A stretch of DNA of 64,000 nt from Maricaulis sp. (lineage in GTDB: Bacteria; Pseudomonadota; Alphaproteobacteria; Caulobacterales; Maricaulaceae), in assembly GCF_030149515.1 (NCBI RefSeq), contig NZ_JASBRI010000007.1, positions 1-64,000 on the forward strand. The letters run 5' to 3'. Position 1 is the stretch's first letter, and every line of letters begins with the position of its first letter. The notes under the pieces were generated by a model that did no database searches, was not told the DNA's origin, and saw only the letters and a program-made list of their open reading frames with translations. This document shows positions 34,204 through 43,970 of the stretch, piece by piece. The position numbers were made by a program, and so were the translations under genes.

Positions 34204-37176
34204 ATGACGGATACGCCTGCCGAGACCGGCGCCAACGCTGCCGCTCGCGACTACAAAGACACACTTTTCCTGCCGACGACTGATTTCCCGATGCGCGCCG
34301 GCCTGCCCAAGAAGGAGCCGGAATGGCTCGAGCGCTGGGCCAGGCTGGATCTCTACAGGCGGCTGCGCAAGCAGTCGCAAGGGCGCGAGCGCTGGGTGCT
34401 GCACGACGGACCGCCCTATGCCAACGGGCACATCCATATCGGAACGGGGATGAACAAGATCCTCAAGGATTTCGTCGTGCGTTCGCGCCAGATGGCCGGC
34501 TATGACGCCCCCTACCGTCCGGGATGGGATTGTCACGGCCTGCCGATCGAATGGAAGGTCGAGCAGAATTTCCGCGCCAGGGGTCGTCACAAGGACGATA
34601 TCCCGAAAAAGGAATTCCGCACCGAGTGCCGCAACTACGCGTCCGAATGGATCGGCGTGCAGTCCGGGGAATTCCAGCGCCTGGGCGTCTCCGGCGAGTG
34701 GGACGATCCCTATCTGACCATGTCCTTCGACGCCGAGGCGATGATCGTCGAGGAATTCCTCAAATTCGTCGAGGAAGGTCTGGTCTATTGCGGCTCGGCA
34801 CCGGTGATGTGGTCGCCGGTCGAGCAGACCGCCCTCGCCGAGGCGGAGGTCGAGTATCACGACAAGACCTCCAACACGATCCATGTGAAATTCCCGCTGC
34901 GCGGCGTGCGCAAGGACGGCACGGCCGTGCCGAAATCCTGCATCGGTGCCAGCGTGATCATCTGGACCACCACGCCCTGGACCATCCCGGGCAATCGCGC
35001 GATCTGCTATTCGCCCGAGATCGTCTACGGCCTCTACAAGGTCACGGGCGTCGACGCCGAAGGTTTCCAGCCCTGGGCTGCGCCCGGCGACACGCTGATC
35101 ATTGCCGACGCGCTGTGGGAGGAAACCGCGAGGGCCGCGAAAATCGTCAATTGGGAACGCCTGGAAACGGTGGACCCGTCCGGCTTTGTCTGCTCGCACC
35201 CGCTGGCCGAGGCCGACAAGTATTGGAGCTATCCGGTTCCGCTGCTGCCGGGCGATCACGTTACGGACGAGGCCGGCACCGGTTTCGTGCACACCGCGCC
35301 CAGCCATGGCGCGGAGGACTATGCGGCCTGGATGGCGTTTCCCGAATGGCACGACAAGCACGAGGCGGTGCCGCATGTCGTCGGGGCGGACGGGGCCTAT
35401 TACGATCATATCCCGTTGTTCGCCGGGCTGCACATCATCCGTCTGGACGGGAAAAAGCAGGGCCAGGACGGACCGGCCAACAAGGCGGTGATGGACAAGC
35501 TGGTCGAACTCGGACAGCTGCTGGCCCGCGGCCGCCTGGAACACTCCTATCCACACTCCTGGCGCTCGAAAGCGCCGGTCATCTTCCGCAACACGCCGCA
35601 ATGGTTCGTGGCCATCGACCGGCCCATGAAGTCCGGCGGCACGCTGCGCGAAAAGGCGCTCAAGGCCATTGCCGAGACGGGCTGGACGCCGAAGGCGGCT
35701 GAGAACCGGATCCGCTCCATGGTCGAACAGCGGCCGGACTGGCTGGTTTCGCGCCAGCGCGCCTGGGGCGTGCCGCTGACCCTGTTCGTGGAAAAGGGCA
35801 CGACGCGGGTGCTCGACGATCCCAGGGTCAATCACCGCATCGTCAGGGCGGTGCGCGAGGAGGGGGCCGACGCCTGGTTCGAGCGTCCGGCCGAGGACTT
35901 CCTGGGCGCAGAATACAATGCGGACGATTACGAGAAGGTCACCGACATTCTCGATGTGTGGTTCGACAGTGGCTGCACCCACGCCTTCGCGCTGGAGCCG
36001 CGGGCGGACCAGAAATGGCCGGCCGATCTTTATCTGGAAGGCTCCGACCAGCATCGCGGCTGGTTCCAGTCCTCGCTGCTGGAAGGCTGTGGCACGCGCG
36101 GCCGGGCGCCCTACGACAATGTACTCACCCATGGTTTCGTCATGGACGGCGAAGGCCGGAAAATGTCGAAATCTCTGGGCAATACGCTGGCGCCCAACGA
36201 GATCGCGAAGAAATACGGGATCGAGATCCTGCGCCTGTGGGCCGCCGCCCAGGACTTCACCGACGATCTGAGAATTTCCGAGGAAATCCTGCAGACCTCG
36301 GTCGATGCCTATCGCAAGATGCGCAACACGATGCGCTACCTGCTGGGCGCGCTGCACGGCTATGACGAGACGGTGGAACACCTGCCGCTCGAGCGCATGC
36401 CCTCGCTGGAACGCTGGGTACTGCACCGCCTGCACGAGCTCGACGGTGTTGTGAAGGCCGGCTACGAGGCCTTCGACTTCAAGAAGGTCTATGCGGCCCT
36501 GTTCAATTTCTGTGTCGTCGACCTGTCGGCATTCTACCTCGATGTCCGCAAGGACAGCCTCTATTGCGACCGGCCGGATTCGGACCGCCGCCGCGCTGCG
36601 CGGACAGTGATGCATGAAGTGTTCATGCGGCTGACTGCCTGGCTGGCGCCGATCATGCCCTTCACCATGGAAGAGGTCTGGCTGTCCCGCTTCCCGTCCG
36701 GGGACGACAGCGTGCATCTGCGAACCTTCCCGAAAACGCCGTCCGACTGGCACAACGGGGGCCTGGCCGAGAACTGGCGCACCATCCGCCGTTTGCGCCG
36801 CGTGGTGAACGGGGCGCTGGAAGTGGAGCGTCGCGAAAAGCGCATCGGTTCCTCGCTGGAAGCCGCGCCGCGCGTGCATGTGACCGATCCGGTCTTCCGC
36901 GCGGCCATGACAGCGGAGGCTCCGGACGGGGTGGACGACTTCCTGGCCGAGATCACCATCACCAGCCAGGCCTATCTGATCGACGGCGCGGCCGGCGGTG
37001 AGGCCTTCCGGCTGGACGATGTTGCCGATGTGGCGGTCGTGCCGGGCCGCGCCGAGGGCGCCAAATGCGCCCGATCCTGGAAGTATTCCACCGAGATCGG
37101 GGCGGATCCGCGCTATCCCGACGTGACCCCGCGCGATGCCGACGCCGTGGCGTATTGGGATGCCCGGCATGGCTGA
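34204..37176 (+). CDS. ileS: isoleucine-tRNA ligase
   Basis: Class Ia synthetase of 990 residues. Signature motifs are PYANGHIHIGTGMNK (HIGH, about residue 75) and RKMSKSLGNT (KMSKS, about 653), with an editing domain between them (WTTTPWTIPGNRAI). Domain order and DQHRGWFQSSLLEG fit IleRS specifically. The C-terminal zinc-finger Cys cluster of E. coli IleS is not obvious; the last residues read CARSWKYSTEIGADPRYPDV, which keeps one Cys and W.Y. The stop overlaps the lspA start by eight bases. The 182-base leader shows no T-box or other riboswitch. Confidence 0.97.
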   Translation: MTDTPAETGANAAARDYKDTLFLPTTDFPMRAGLPKKEPEWLERWARLDLYRRLRKQSQGRERWVLHDGPPYANGHIHIGTGMNKILKDFVVRSRQMAGYDAPYRPGWDCHGLPIEWKVEQNFRARGRHKDDIPKKEFRTECRNYASEWIGVQSGEFQRLGVSGEWDDPYLTMSFDAEAMIVEEFLKFVEEGLVYCGSAPVMWSPVEQTALAEAEVEYHDKTSNTIHVKFPLRGVRKDGTAVPKSCIGASVIIWTTTPWTIPGNRAICYSPEIVYGLYKVTGVDAEGFQPWAAPGDTLIIADALWEETARAAKIVNWERLETVDPSGFVCSHPLAEADKYWSYPVPLLPGDHVTDEAGTGFVHTAPSHGAEDYAAWMAFPEWHDKHEAVPHVVGADGAYYDHIPLFAGLHIIRLDGKKQGQDGPANKAVMDKLVELGQLLARGRLEHSYPHSWRSKAPVIFRNTPQWFVAIDRPMKSGGTLREKALKAIAETGWTPKAAENRIRSMVEQRPDWLVSRQRAWGVPLTLFVEKGTTRVLDDPRVNHRIVRAVREEGADAWFERPAEDFLGAEYNADDYEKVTDILDVWFDSGCTHAFALEPRADQKWPADLYLEGSDQHRGWFQSSLLEGCGTRGRAPYDNVLTHGFVMDGEGRKMSKSLGNTLAPNEIAKKYGIEILRLWAAAQDFTDDLRISEEILQTSVDAYRKMRNTMRYLLGALHGYDETVEHLPLERMPSLERWVLHRLHELDGVVKAGYEAFDFKKVYAALFNFCVVDLSAFYLDVRKDSLYCDRPDSDRRRAARTVMHEVFMRLTAWLAPIMPFTMEEVWLSRFPSGDDSVHLRTFPKTPSDWHNGGLAENWRTIRRLRRVVNGALEVERREKRIGSSLEAAPRVHVTDPVFRAAMTAEAPDGVDDFLAEITITSQAYLIDGAAGGEAFRLDDVADVAVVPGRAEGAKCARSWKYSTEIGADPRYPDVTPRDADAVAYWDARHG

Positions 37177-37768
37177 TCCGTGGGGTGACATCCGGCGCCG
37201 TCTGGCGACGTCGCCGGCGCCCCGTATCGGGCTGCCCCTGGCCGGCGCGATCATCCTGCTCGACCAGGTGAGCAAGTGGCTCGTGCTCGACAAGCTCAAT
37301 TTCTCGCCCGAAGGCTGTCTGGAATTCCAGCGTGCCTCGGGCGAGGAGCGGATCGGCCTGGCCAATACCTGCGGCCATATCGAGGTCTCTCCGGTCTTCG
37401 ATCTCACCATGGTGTGGAACAAGGGCGTCAGTTTCGGCCTGTTCGGGGCCGACGGGCCGCTGGGGCGTTTTGTCCTCGTCGCCTTTTCGCTACTGGTCGC
37501 CGGCGCTCTGATCGCGGGGCTGCTGTCCTACGGACCGCTCAAGGCTGCCCGGCGGCTGCAGGCCGTGGCCTTCGGCTTCATCATCGGAGGCGCGATCGGC
37601 AATGCCATCGACCGCGTCCTTTACGGCGCCGTGGTCGATTTCCTCAATTTTTCCGATGTCTACTTCCCCTATGTCTTCAATATTGCCGATGTCGGGATCA
37701 ATCTGGGCGTGGCCGCGATCATTCTCGACCTGCTTGTTAACGACCGGAAACCTGCTGCCGATCGTTAA
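37169..37768 (+). CDS. lspA: lipoprotein signal peptidase (signal peptidase II)
   Basis: LspA cleaves the signal peptide of diacylglyceryl-modified prolipoproteins in the inner membrane. The 199-residue protein has four hydrophobic helices and the catalytic aspartate motifs GNAIDRVLYGAVVDF and FNIADVGINLG, with the family MVWNKGVSFGLF segment. The MADPWGDIRR start lies within the last codons of ileS (ATGGCTGA overlap), indicating translational coupling. An extra hydrophilic loop (about residues 50-75, with two Cys) sits between helix 1 and the NKG motif. Substrates include the lipoproteins in this window. Confidence 0.95.
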   Translation: MADPWGDIRRRLATSPAPRIGLPLAGAIILLDQVSKWLVLDKLNFSPEGCLEFQRASGEERIGLANTCGHIEVSPVFDLTMVWNKGVSFGLFGADGPLGRFVLVAFSLLVAGALIAGLLSYGPLKAARRLQAVAFGFIIGGAIGNAIDRVLYGAVVDFLNFSDVYFPYVFNIADVGINLGVAAIILDLLVNDRKPAADR

Positions 37769-37844
37769 AGGGTGGTAAGCAGGGTGGAGATGAACGCCAC
37801 TCTTCGCTAAAACTGGGCGCAACAATCTACGGAGCTTCGTCGAG

Positions 37845-38387
37845 ATGCGTTTGCGTACTGCTCTTCTGGCCGCTGCCACGGCCTCGATCGCCCTGTCCGG
37901 ATGTTCCGGCGTCTCCCAGGCCCTGGGCGGCAACCGGGTCACGCCGGACGAATTCCGCACGGTGACGATCGCCCCGTTGACCGTGCCCCCGGAATACAAT
38001 CTGCGCCCGCCGCGTCCGGGCGAGGCGCGTCCGGACGAAATCTATCCCGATCAGCAGGCGCGGGCCGCCCTGCTGGGGGCCTCTTCGGGCTTCGAGGGTT
38101 CGGATGCGGAAGCCCTGCTTGTCGCCCGGGCCGGCGGCGGCGGAGCCGATCCCTTCATCCGCTCCATCATCGACGGCGAAACTGCCGGCGTGGTGCGTAA
38201 ATCGCGCGGCTTTGCCGACCAGATCCTGTTCTGGCGCGACGGGTCCTACAATCCGCCGCCCGATGCCACGCCGCTCGATCCGGAAGCGGAAGCCGAGCGC
38301 CAGGAACGCATTCTCGGTGCGACCGGCGGCGGCGAAGTCGAGATCGAACGCGACCGGCGCCTGCTGCCGAAACTGCCCGGTCTTTAA
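37845..38387 (+). CDS. bamF: DUF3035 lipoprotein, BamF-like
   Basis: A 180-residue lipoprotein (lipobox ALSGC, Cys20). The N-terminal part has the DUF3035 pattern: [32 protein letters not shown]. The rest is Ala/Gly-rich and hydrophilic with [11 protein letters not shown]. In Caulobacter a protein of this type (BamF) is a subunit of the outer-membrane beta-barrel assembly complex; that role is inferred here. It follows lspA by 76 bases, an order seen in related genomes. Confidence 0.75.
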   Translation: MRLRTALLAAATASIALSGCSGVSQALGGNRVTPDEFRTVTIAPLTVPPEYNLRPPRPGEARPDEIYPDQQARAALLGASSGFEGSDAEALLVARAGGGGADPFIRSIIDGETAGVVRKSRGFADQILFWRDGSYNPPPDATPLDPEAEAERQERILGATGGGEVEIERDRRLLPKLPGL

Positions 38388-38443
38388 CTGCCGCGCATCC
38401 CTGCAGACTTGACCGACTCGGGGCCAGCCGGAAGGCTGGCCCC

Positions 38444-40315
38444 ATGTCGTTGACCGCCACCCAACCCGCCATCCGCCGGCTGCCGCCGGAAACCGTCAAC
38501 CGCATCGCCGCCGGCGAAGTGGTCGAACGGCCGGCGTCCGTGGTGAAGGAGCTTGCCGAAAATGCCCTCGATGCCGGTGCGCGCCGGATCGACATTTCCG
38601 CCGAGGGCGGCGGGCTGGTGCGTCTTGTTGTCGAGGATGACGGCAAGGGCATGAGCGAGGCGGAGCTTGCCCTGGCGGTCGAACGGCACGCCACGTCGAA
38701 ACTGCCTGTCGGCGCGGACGGGCAGGACGACCTGCTCAACATCGCCACCATGGGGTTTCGCGGCGAAGCCCTGCCTTCGATCGGCTCGATCGCCCGCCTG
38801 TCGATCTCCAGCCAGGCCAGGGGCGAGGGCGATGCCTTTACCATTTCGGTCGAGGGGGGGCAGACCCACGGTACGGCGCCGGCGGCGCCGCTGGGACGCG
38901 GCGGTACCCGTATCGAAGTGCGCGATCTCTTCTACGCGACGCCGGCTCGGCTGAAATTCCTCAAGAGCGAGCGGGCCGAAAACCAGGCGATCTCCGATGT
39001 TGTCAAACGTCTGGCGATGTCGCGCCCGGATGTCGGCTTCTTCCTCACGCTCGATGGCCGCAAGCGTTTGTCTGTCGCGGCCGAGCGGGGCGAGGGAGCC
39101 GACGCCCGCAAGGCCCGCATGTCGGCCATGCTGGGCGCCGATTTCGGCGACAATGCGCTGGAAGTCGACCAGGAACGCGACGGTGTCCGCGTCTCGGGCT
39201 TTGCCAGCCTGCCGACCTTTTCGCGCGGCTCGGCCCAGCACCAATACCTTTTCGTCAACGGCCGGCCGGTACGCGACAAGCTCCTGGGCGGGGCGGTGCG
39301 CGGCGCGTACCAGGACTTCCTGGCCCGCGACCGCCATCCGGTCGTGGCCCTGAATGTCGACCTGCCCACCCATCTGGTTGACGTCAATGTGCATCCGGCC
39401 AAGGCCGAGGTGCGCTTCCGCGATTCCGCTCTTGTGCGTGGCCTGATTGTCGGATCGCTGCGCCATGCCCTGGCGGGCGCCGGACACCGGGCGTCCACCA
39501 CGGTGGCCGGCTTCGCCCTGGGCCGGGCCCGGCCGGAAGGATATGCAGCGCCGGCACAGCCCTACCGGTCCGCAGCCCATCACGTCGCCGGCTGGGGCCG
39601 CCCCGCCGGACCGGAGGAAGCGGTTCAGGGCCGCGTCTTCGACCCCGGTATGTCCGCGCGGCTGGACGAGGAACGGACATCCGTGCCCGCAGGGTTTTCG
39701 GAAGGACCTGCCGATGCGCCTGCATCTCGGCCCGACTGGCCTCTGGGCGTGGCCCGGGCGCAGGTGCACGAGACCTATGTCGTCGCCCAGACCGCTGACG
39801 GTATCGTCATTGTCGACCAGCATGCCGCGCACGAACGTCTTGTTTATGAGCGCATGAAGACGATGATCGCGGAGACCGGCGTGCAGCGGCAGCAATTGCT
39901 GGTGCCGGAAATCGTCGATCTCGACGAAGCAGAGGCCAGGCGCCTGCTCGACCGGACGGACGAGCTGGAGGAGCTGGGCCTTGTGATCGAGCCCTTCGGG
40001 CAAGGCGCCATCGCCGTGCGCGAAACGCCAGCCCTCCTGAGAAAGCTCGATGTGCAGGGCCTGATCCGCGATCTCGCCGACGACCTGGCCGAAACGGACC
40101 AGGCGCTGTCACTGAAGGAAAAGCTGGAGGACGTGGTCGGCACCATGGCGTGTCACGGTTCGGTCCGCTCCGGCCGCCGTCTCACCGGCGAGGAGATGAA
40201 CGCCCTGCTGCGCGAAATGGAGGCCACGCCCCATTCCGGCCAGTGCAATCACGGCCGGCCGACTTATGTGGAGCTGAAGCTCAGCGATATCGAGCGGCTG
40301 TTCGGGCGGCGGTAA
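38444..40315 (+). CDS. mutL: DNA mismatch repair protein MutL
   Basis: A 623-residue MutL. The GHKL ATPase domain ([55 protein letters not shown]) is followed by a linker (about 330-440) and the C-terminal dimerisation domain. That domain carries [12 protein letters not shown] (about residue 458), matching DQHA-x2-E-x4-E of MutL endonucleases, together with [10 protein letters not shown] and CNHGRPT. It should therefore nick DNA itself, as expected in genomes without MutH. An intrinsic terminator lies just after the stop. Confidence 0.96.
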   Translation: MSLTATQPAIRRLPPETVNRIAAGEVVERPASVVKELAENALDAGARRIDISAEGGGLVRLVVEDDGKGMSEAELALAVERHATSKLPVGADGQDDLLNIATMGFRGEALPSIGSIARLSISSQARGEGDAFTISVEGGQTHGTAPAAPLGRGGTRIEVRDLFYATPARLKFLKSERAENQAISDVVKRLAMSRPDVGFFLTLDGRKRLSVAAERGEGADARKARMSAMLGADFGDNALEVDQERDGVRVSGFASLPTFSRGSAQHQYLFVNGRPVRDKLLGGAVRGAYQDFLARDRHPVVALNVDLPTHLVDVNVHPAKAEVRFRDSALVRGLIVGSLRHALAGAGHRASTTVAGFALGRARPEGYAAPAQPYRSAAHHVAGWGRPAGPEEAVQGRVFDPGMSARLDEERTSVPAGFSEGPADAPASRPDWPLGVARAQVHETYVVAQTADGIVIVDQHAAHERLVYERMKTMIAETGVQRQQLLVPEIVDLDEAEARRLLDRTDELEELGLVIEPFGQGAIAVRETPALLRKLDVQGLIRDLADDLAETDQALSLKEKLEDVVGTMACHGSVRSGRRLTGEEMNALLREMEATPHSGQCNHGRPTYVELKLSDIERLFGRR

Positions 40316-40322
40316 AATGCGC

Positions 40323-40355
40323 CGCGCCCGCGCAAGCGAGGGACCGGGCGCGTTT
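40323..40355 (+). terminator. hairpin terminator after mutL
   Basis: CGCGCCCG / CGGGCGCG perfect 8-bp stem with a 14-base loop, then TTT. Short T-run, so moderately efficient at best. Confidence 0.5.
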
Positions 40356-40367
40356 GGACAAGGAAGG

Positions 40368-40401
40368 CGTCATTCCCCCGGACCCCGGCACAGGGCCGGG
40401 G
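40368..40401. repeat. REP-like GC-rich palindromic element
   Basis: CGTCATTCCCCC followed by CCCCGGC / GCCGGGG around ACAGG. The first 12 bases resemble the arm of the inverted repeat at 62720-62773, so both may belong to a dispersed intergenic repeat family of this genome. Only two partial copies are seen here. Confidence 0.35.
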
Positions 40402-40459
40402 CAAACAGAACGGAAGCGAAAAGGTCCTGTCAGAGACGGGAAGGCGTGTGACCCTGGCC

Positions 40460-41020
40460 TCAGCCCCGCGTCAGAAACAGCACCTTCGCCGCGCCGTATT
40501 CCTTCACCGCCTGCCGCTCCCAGCCGGGTGTGACCGGGTCCTCGTCGGCGCCGACTTCCAGCACGGCGCCGGCATGTTCGCTCACCCAGCCGCCCTCGAT
40601 CAGCCGGGCCAGCGTTTTCTCGCCCAGGCCGTGGCCATAGGGCGGGTCGAGGAAGACGAGGTTGAAGGGAGCGCCCAGATTGGACGGCTTTTCCCCCAAT
40701 GCTGTGGCGTCGCGGCGGTGCAGGCGGGTGACGCCGAAAAGCTGCAGCGTGTCGATATTGTTCCGGATGGCTCCGCGCGCCTCGGCCGCCATTTCCACGA
40801 ACAGGCAGAAGCCTGCGCCGCGCGACATCGCCTCCAGGCCCAGCGCGCCCGATCCCGCATACAGGTCGATCACGCGGGCGCCGTCGATGGCGGGTGCCCA
40901 GCCGGCGTGTTCGAGCACGTTGAACAGGTTTTCCCGTGCCCGGTCGGACGTCGGACGCGTCGAACGGCCCTTCGGTGCGACAATGGGGCGATTGCGGTAT
41001 CTCCCGCCGACGATGCGCAT
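40460..41020 (-). CDS. rsmD: 16S rRNA (guanine(966)-N(2))-methyltransferase
   Basis: RsmD methylates G966 of 16S rRNA in the assembled 30S subunit. The 186-residue protein begins MRIVGGRYRNRPI and continues with TRPTSDRARENLFNVL, the SAM-binding DLYAGSGALGLEAMSRG and the catalytic motif VFLDPPYGHGL (DPPY). It starts three bases after the stop of the pseudouridine synthase gene on the same strand, a common pairing of RNA-modification genes. Confidence 0.95.
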   Translation of the reverse strand: MRIVGGRYRNRPIVAPKGRSTRPTSDRARENLFNVLEHAGWAPAIDGARVIDLYAGSGALGLEAMSRGAGFCLFVEMAAEARGAIRNNIDTLQLFGVTRLHRRDATALGEKPSNLGAPFNLVFLDPPYGHGLGEKTLARLIEGGWVSEHAGAVLEVGADEDPVTPGWERQAVKEYGAAKVLFLTRG

Positions 41021-41023
41021 GGC

Positions 41024-41974
41024 CTAGCTCCGGCCTCGCGGCTTGCGGGGCGGGCGCGGGGCCGCATCGGGTCCGGAATGGCGGGCCGACGGCCGGCCGC
41101 GGGCACGCTTGAGCGGCTTGGCGCCGTCCTCTCCGCCCTGTTTGGGCAGGCCGGGTTGACCGGCCCCGCCCATCTTGCGGCGGGCCGGCTTGCGGGCGGG
41201 CCGGTTCTTGGCCACGGCCTCGCCGGTGGTCGCCGCCATCTCCACCAGGTGTCCGCATTGGTCGCGCAATACCCGGCCGGGCACGGCCTTGATCTCGCCG
41301 CGCGGCAGATCGCCCAGCTGGAAAGGGCCATAGGCCGTGCGGATCAGCCGGTTGACCTTCAGGCCGACGCTGTCGAGGGCCTTGCGGACCTCGCGGTTCT
41401 TGCCTTCCCTGATGCCGATATTGAGCCAGATATTCGATCCGGTCTCGCGTTCGATCTCGACGTCCATCGGCCCGTATTTGAGGCCGTCCACGGTCACGCC
41501 GGCGCGCAGCCTGGCCACCGCTGCCTCGTCGATCGTGCCGAAGGCGCGGGCGCGATAGCGGCGGGTCCAGCCGGTCGAAGGCAGTTCCAGGGCGCGCGCC
41601 AGGGCGCCGTCATTGGTCAGGAGAAGCAGGCCTTCGGAGGTGAGGTCCAGCCGGCCGATGGAGATGACCCGGCCGATATCCCCGGGGATCGCGTCGAACA
41701 CGGTTTCCCGGCCCTCCGGGTCGGCATGGGTCGTCACCAGGCCGGTCGGCTTGTGATAGCGCCACAGGCGGGTGGCGGCTGGCGGTTCGACCGGCTTGCC
41801 ATCGACCTCGATCCGGTCGGCCGGCGAAACCTTGACGGCCGGCGTGTCCAGGCGTTTGCCGTTCACGCTGATACGGCCGGCCTCTATCATCCGTTCGACT
41901 TCGCGGCGCGAGGCCACTCCGGCCCGGGCGAGATATTTGGCGATGCGCTCGGACGTGTCGGATGTTTCGGTCAC
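41024..41974 (-). CDS. RsuA/RluB-family pseudouridine synthase
   Basis: A 316-residue rRNA pseudouridine synthase. The N-terminal S4 domain (RIAKYLARAGVASRREVERM, AGRISVNGKRL) is followed by the catalytic domain with IGRLDLTSEGLLLLTND, containing the active Asp of GRLD, and EGKNREVRKALDSVG. The last 70 residues form a basic Arg/Pro/Gly-rich tail typical of RluB-like proteins. The start is GTG at 41972-41974. RluB (23S U2605) is the likely identity, but RluF or RsuA cannot be excluded from sequence alone. Confidence 0.88.
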   Translation of the reverse strand: MTETSDTSERIAKYLARAGVASRREVERMIEAGRISVNGKRLDTPAVKVSPADRIEVDGKPVEPPAATRLWRYHKPTGLVTTHADPEGRETVFDAIPGDIGRVISIGRLDLTSEGLLLLTNDGALARALELPSTGWTRRYRARAFGTIDEAAVARLRAGVTVDGLKYGPMDVEIERETGSNIWLNIGIREGKNREVRKALDSVGLKVNRLIRTAYGPFQLGDLPRGEIKAVPGRVLRDQCGHLVEMAATTGEAVAKNRPARKPARRKMGGAGQPGLPKQGGEDGAKPLKRARGRPSARHSGPDAAPRPPRKPRGRS

Positions 41975-42012
41975 GCTTGACCCTTTCTGACGGCGGCACT
42001 AACCCGCTGGAG

Positions 42013-42495
42013 ATGACGGACCCGCGCGATACACGTTTTATGGCCAGAGCGCTAGAACTGGCGCAAGCGGCCGCCGAAGCCGGCGAAGCGCCGGTCGGCG
42101 CGCTTTTGGTCGATCCGGCAACGGACGAAATCCTGGCCGAAGCCCATAACCGGCCGATCCTGGCGAACGATCCGACCGCCCATGCCGAAATCCTGGCCTT
42201 GCGGCAAGCGGCGGAAAGGCGCGGAAATTATCGTCTGACCGGGCTGGAACTCTTCGTCACGCTGGAACCCTGCGCCATGTGCGCCGGCGCCATCAGCCAC
42301 GCCCGAATCGGCCGGCTGGTCTATGGCGCGCATGACGAGAAGGGCGGGGCCGTCGCCCATGGGCCGCGATATTTCGATCAGCCCACCTGTCACTGGCGCC
42401 CGGATGTGGTTTCGGGGATCATGGCGGAGAAGAGTGCGGACCTTCTCCGCGGTTTCTTCCGCTCACGGCGAAAGGCGAAGGGCGATGGCATTTGA
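42013..42495 (+). CDS. tadA: tRNA-specific adenosine deaminase
   Basis: TadA converts A34 of tRNA-Arg(ACG) to inosine. The 160-residue deaminase has AEAGEAPVGALLVD, the catalytic DPTAHAEILAL (HAE) and the zinc motif LEPCAMCAGAI (PCxxC), with KGGAVAHGPRYFD in the substrate loop. The start at MTDPRDTRFMARAL has a weak ribosome site; an ATG nine codons later is possible. It is divergent from the pseudouridine synthase and overlaps the next gene by 11 bases. Confidence 0.94.
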   Translation: MTDPRDTRFMARALELAQAAAEAGEAPVGALLVDPATDEILAEAHNRPILANDPTAHAEILALRQAAERRGNYRLTGLELFVTLEPCAMCAGAISHARIGRLVYGAHDEKGGAVAHGPRYFDQPTCHWRPDVVSGIMAEKSADLLRGFFRSRRKAKGDGI

Positions 42496-42817
42496 TCCCG
42501 ATCTGGCGGACCGGCTGGAGGCGGCATTGCGGGCGCAGGGGGCCGATCCGGTGCGCAAGCGCATGTTCGGCGGTATCGCCTTCCTGGTGAACGGCCATAT
42601 GAGCTATGGCACATCCAGGGACGAGCTGCATGTGCGCGTCGGACCGGACGCGTACGAGGCGGCGCTGGCGAAACCGGGCGCCCGGCCGATGGATTTGACC
42701 GGACGGGTGATGACGGGTTGGGTCACGGTCGACGGCCCGGCCGATCTTGATGACGATTCCCTTTCGGAGTGGGCGGCGCAGAGCCTAGGATTTGTCCGGA
42801 CATTGCCGGTCAAGTAA
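42485..42817 (+). CDS. TfoX N-terminal-domain protein
   Basis: A 110-residue protein with the TfoX_N fold: DPVRKRMFGGIAFLVNGHM near the start and MTGWVTVDG toward the end. Full TfoX/Sxy proteins activate competence genes; single N-domain proteins like this are widespread in alphaproteobacteria with unknown role. The start overlaps the tadA stop in another frame, suggesting coupling. No TfoX C-terminal domain follows. Confidence 0.85.
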   Translation: MAFDPDLADRLEAALRAQGADPVRKRMFGGIAFLVNGHMSYGTSRDELHVRVGPDAYEAALAKPGARPMDLTGRVMTGWVTVDGPADLDDDSLSEWAAQSLGFVRTLPVK

Positions 42818-42921
42818 CGATATTATTCGGTAAATTGCGTATTGCCGAAACTGTCATAAAACCTTGTCTTGCGTTGAATCGGTATGCGGTCGAATAGGGT
42901 CGCGGCTTACCGGAGCGCGAG

Positions 42922-43395
42922 ATGCTGCGTACCCTGATCAATTCCATTTCAGCGGCCTTCGTGGTGCTCGCTGCCGCCGGCGCGGCCCACGCCGCGAACG
43001 TGGCCGGCAACGTCGTGTGCCAGCCGGCGCCGCTGCTGCTGCAGGATGTGACCATCATGGACGCGTCGGGCCGCTGGGACGATCAGGACATCTTCATCGA
43101 GAATGGCCGTATTTCCGCGATCGGCGAAGGCCTGCTGCTGGAAACCCGGCAGGTCGTGACGGTGTTCCAGCGTCCCGGTGCCGTCGTGCGGCCGCGTCCC
43201 GCGCGGCAGGCCGCGGCGATCTTCATCCGCACCTCCAACCGCAGCGCTGCGCCCTCGCCGCGCGAAACGGTCCTGATGCCGGGCGCGCCGGCCGATCTCC
43301 TGGTTTTCGGCGCCGCTACAGCCGGACCCGGCCAAGTCGAGCTGGAAATCCGCGCCGGCCGTATCGTCGGCGCACTGTCCGCCTGCAATAGCTAG
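42922..43395 (+). CDS. secreted amidohydrolase-like protein without the catalytic barrel
   Basis: A 157-residue protein with a signal peptide (about 1-24). Residues 37-70 (LLLQDVTIMDASGRWDDQDI continuing to ENGRISAIGEG) match the N-terminal strand set of the amidohydrolase beta-sandwich, and residues 117-151 (VLMPGAPADLLVFGA ... IRAGRIVGAL) match the C-terminal part of the same domain. The roughly 300-residue metal-binding TIM barrel that normally lies between them is absent, including HxH. No frameshift or stop is seen, so it reads as an intact gene. Its start follows GAGCGCGAG. It shares a CTAG stop with the convergent GNAT gene. Confidence 0.65.
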   Translation: MLRTLINSISAAFVVLAAAGAAHAANVAGNVVCQPAPLLLQDVTIMDASGRWDDQDIFIENGRISAIGEGLLLETRQVVTVFQRPGAVVRPRPARQAAAIFIRTSNRSAAPSPRETVLMPGAPADLLVFGAATAGPGQVELEIRAGRIVGALSACNS

Positions 43396-43970
43396 CCGGA
43401 CAGACGGGCATCCAGCCCGTCGCGGACTCGCGGCCATTCTTCCCTGAGCACCGAAAACCACACCGTATCGCGCCATTCCCCGGTCCAGCACAGAAGATGC
43501 CGGCGCAGCCTGCCTTCCCGGGTCGCGCCCATTTTCTGCATGGCATTCTGTGAGCGCAGGTTGCGGTGGTGCGTCTTCAGTTCGACACGTTCGGCGCCGC
43601 AATCGAAGACGCGGCCGAGCAGGAGGCGTTTGCAGGCCGGATTGACTTTCGTGCCGCGGGCCATGGGGCCGTACCATGTCCAGCCGATCTCAAGGCGTTT
43701 GTGGGCCGGCGTGATGGCGAGGTAGGCGGAATGCCCGGCTGCCCGGCCGTCCGTTTGAGCCCGCACCAGATGGGAGACCTGACCGCCATCGGCCTGCCCG
43801 TCCAGCATCAGATCGAACCAGGTATCGAAATGTTCGCCATCGCCGCGCAGCGAGGTCAGAGCCCAGAGTTCGGGCTCCTGAGCGAGGGGGCGCAACTCTT
43901 CGCGATGTGATTCGGTGAGGGGTTCCAGGCGGACAATGGCGTTTTCCAGTACCGCCGGTTCGATCTTCAT
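43392..43970 (-). CDS. GNAT-family N-acetyltransferase (RimJ/RimL type)
   Basis: A 192-residue acetyltransferase. The start IVRLEPLTESHREELRPLA and the late segment LKTHHRNLRSQNAMQKMGAT, with VELKTHHRN.RSQ.A..K.G, match RimJ/RimL-like enzymes that acetylate N-termini or amino groups. A strong AGGAGG precedes the ATG. The start overlaps the stop of the upstream TSUP gene as ATGA, so translation is coupled. The frame is open for 265 codons upstream, but that part is antisense or out-of-frame TSUP sequence. Confidence 0.87.
   Translation of the reverse strand: MKIEPAVLENAIVRLEPLTESHREELRPLAQEPELWALTSLRGDGEHFDTWFDLMLDGQADGGQVSHLVRAQTDGRAAGHSAYLAITPAHKRLEIGWTWYGPMARGTKVNPACKRLLLGRVFDCGAERVELKTHHRNLRSQNAMQKMGATREGRLRRHLLCWTGEWRDTVWFSVLREEWPRVRDGLDARLSG

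Noticed and set aside
33979-37422. Open frame of more than 1,100 codons on the minus strand opposite ileS and lspA
   Set aside because: It is the antisense shadow of strongly conserved synthetase genes in GC-rich DNA; its translation shows no domain and is biased in His, Arg and Gly as shadows usually are.
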